A stretch of 64,000 bases of DNA from Luteimonas sp. MC1825 (GTDB taxonomy: Bacteria > Pseudomonadota > Gammaproteobacteria > Xanthomonadales > Xanthomonadaceae). Each line of letters starts with the position of its first letter. The first letter of the stretch is position 1. The position numbers were made by a program, and so were the translations under genes. Below the pieces are notes generated by a model. The model did no database searches. It was not told the origin of the DNA and worked only from the letters and a program-made list of their open reading frames with translations. The stretch covers positions 930,001 to 994,000 of the forward strand of contig NZ_CP061714.1 in the NCBI RefSeq assembly GCF_014764385.1, in the 5' to 3' direction. Of the stretch, positions 63,939 to 64,000 are shown one piece after another.

Positions 63939-64000
63939 CGGTTCTCTCCGGAAGGGTGGTGACTGCTGGCGAAGACAGGCAGGTGTGGCGGCGTGCCTTG

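Overview
This 64 kb window is a very GC-rich (roughly 70% by eye) chromosomal segment from a Gram-negative bacterium. It is most like a member of the Xanthomonadaceae/Lysobacteraceae (Lysobacter/Luteimonas type). That placement rests on gene content and family resemblance, not on a database search: two TonB-dependent receptors, FabA/FabB, a complete type II secretion (T2SS) operon, CreBCD, MinCDE, an ACE-like M2 peptidase and ergothioneine genes. I see no rRNA, tRNA, CRISPR array, transposase or prophage. Nearly all of it looks like vertically inherited chromosome with dense, often 4-base-overlapping operons.

Layout. 1-2.9 kb: the start of an unknown gene leaving the window on the minus strand, then a His-rich DUF2946 protein and a TonB-dependent copper receptor. 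2.9-6.3 kb: fabA-fabB (unsaturated fatty acid synthesis), a 460-bp gene-free interval with two large inverted repeats, then alkB and a GIY-YIG protein. 6.3-9.2 kb: a FUSC-type membrane protein, an unknown GNAT-like protein, and a thioredoxin. 9.2-17 kb (minus strand): gcvP behind a tandem glycine riboswitch, followed by egtB-egtD (ergothioneine), katE and the thioredoxin, a block with a redox theme. 17-26.3 kb: a Bcr/CflA efflux pump, then three overlapping genes for a signalling system: a 1819-residue poly-HAMP hybrid kinase, a REC-kinase-REC hybrid and a small degenerate kinase. 26.3-31.4 kb (minus strand): GNAT-minC-minD-minE followed without a gap by a HEACH-motif protein and an M2 peptidyl-dipeptidase lipoprotein.

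31.6-36.2 kb (plus strand): a DesK/DesR-type two-component pair, an SRPBCC membrane protein, a DUF423 protein, an AlkA-type glycosylase and a small conserved protein. 36.2-42 kb (minus strand): an outer-membrane beta-barrel, mfd, a GNAT protein and rlmJ. 42-45.6 kb: creB-creC-creD with a recognisable cre-tag before creD. 45.6-48.6 kb (minus strand): a PAP2 phosphatase, a GT4 glycosyltransferase whose ribosome-binding site lies in a perfect hairpin, and an OprP-like porin. 48.6-59.5 kb: a full gspC-D-E-F-G-H-I-J-K-L-M-N operon. 59.6-64 kb: a TonB-dependent receptor and a proline-rich beta-helix lipoprotein upstream of it.

The points most worth a second look are the poly-HAMP kinase cluster with its partner that lacks ATP-binding residues, the paired palindromes between fabB and alkB, the hairpin over the glycosyltransferase ribosome-binding site, the cre-tag, the metallopeptidases attached to the min operon, and the receptor/beta-helix-lipoprotein pair next to the T2SS.
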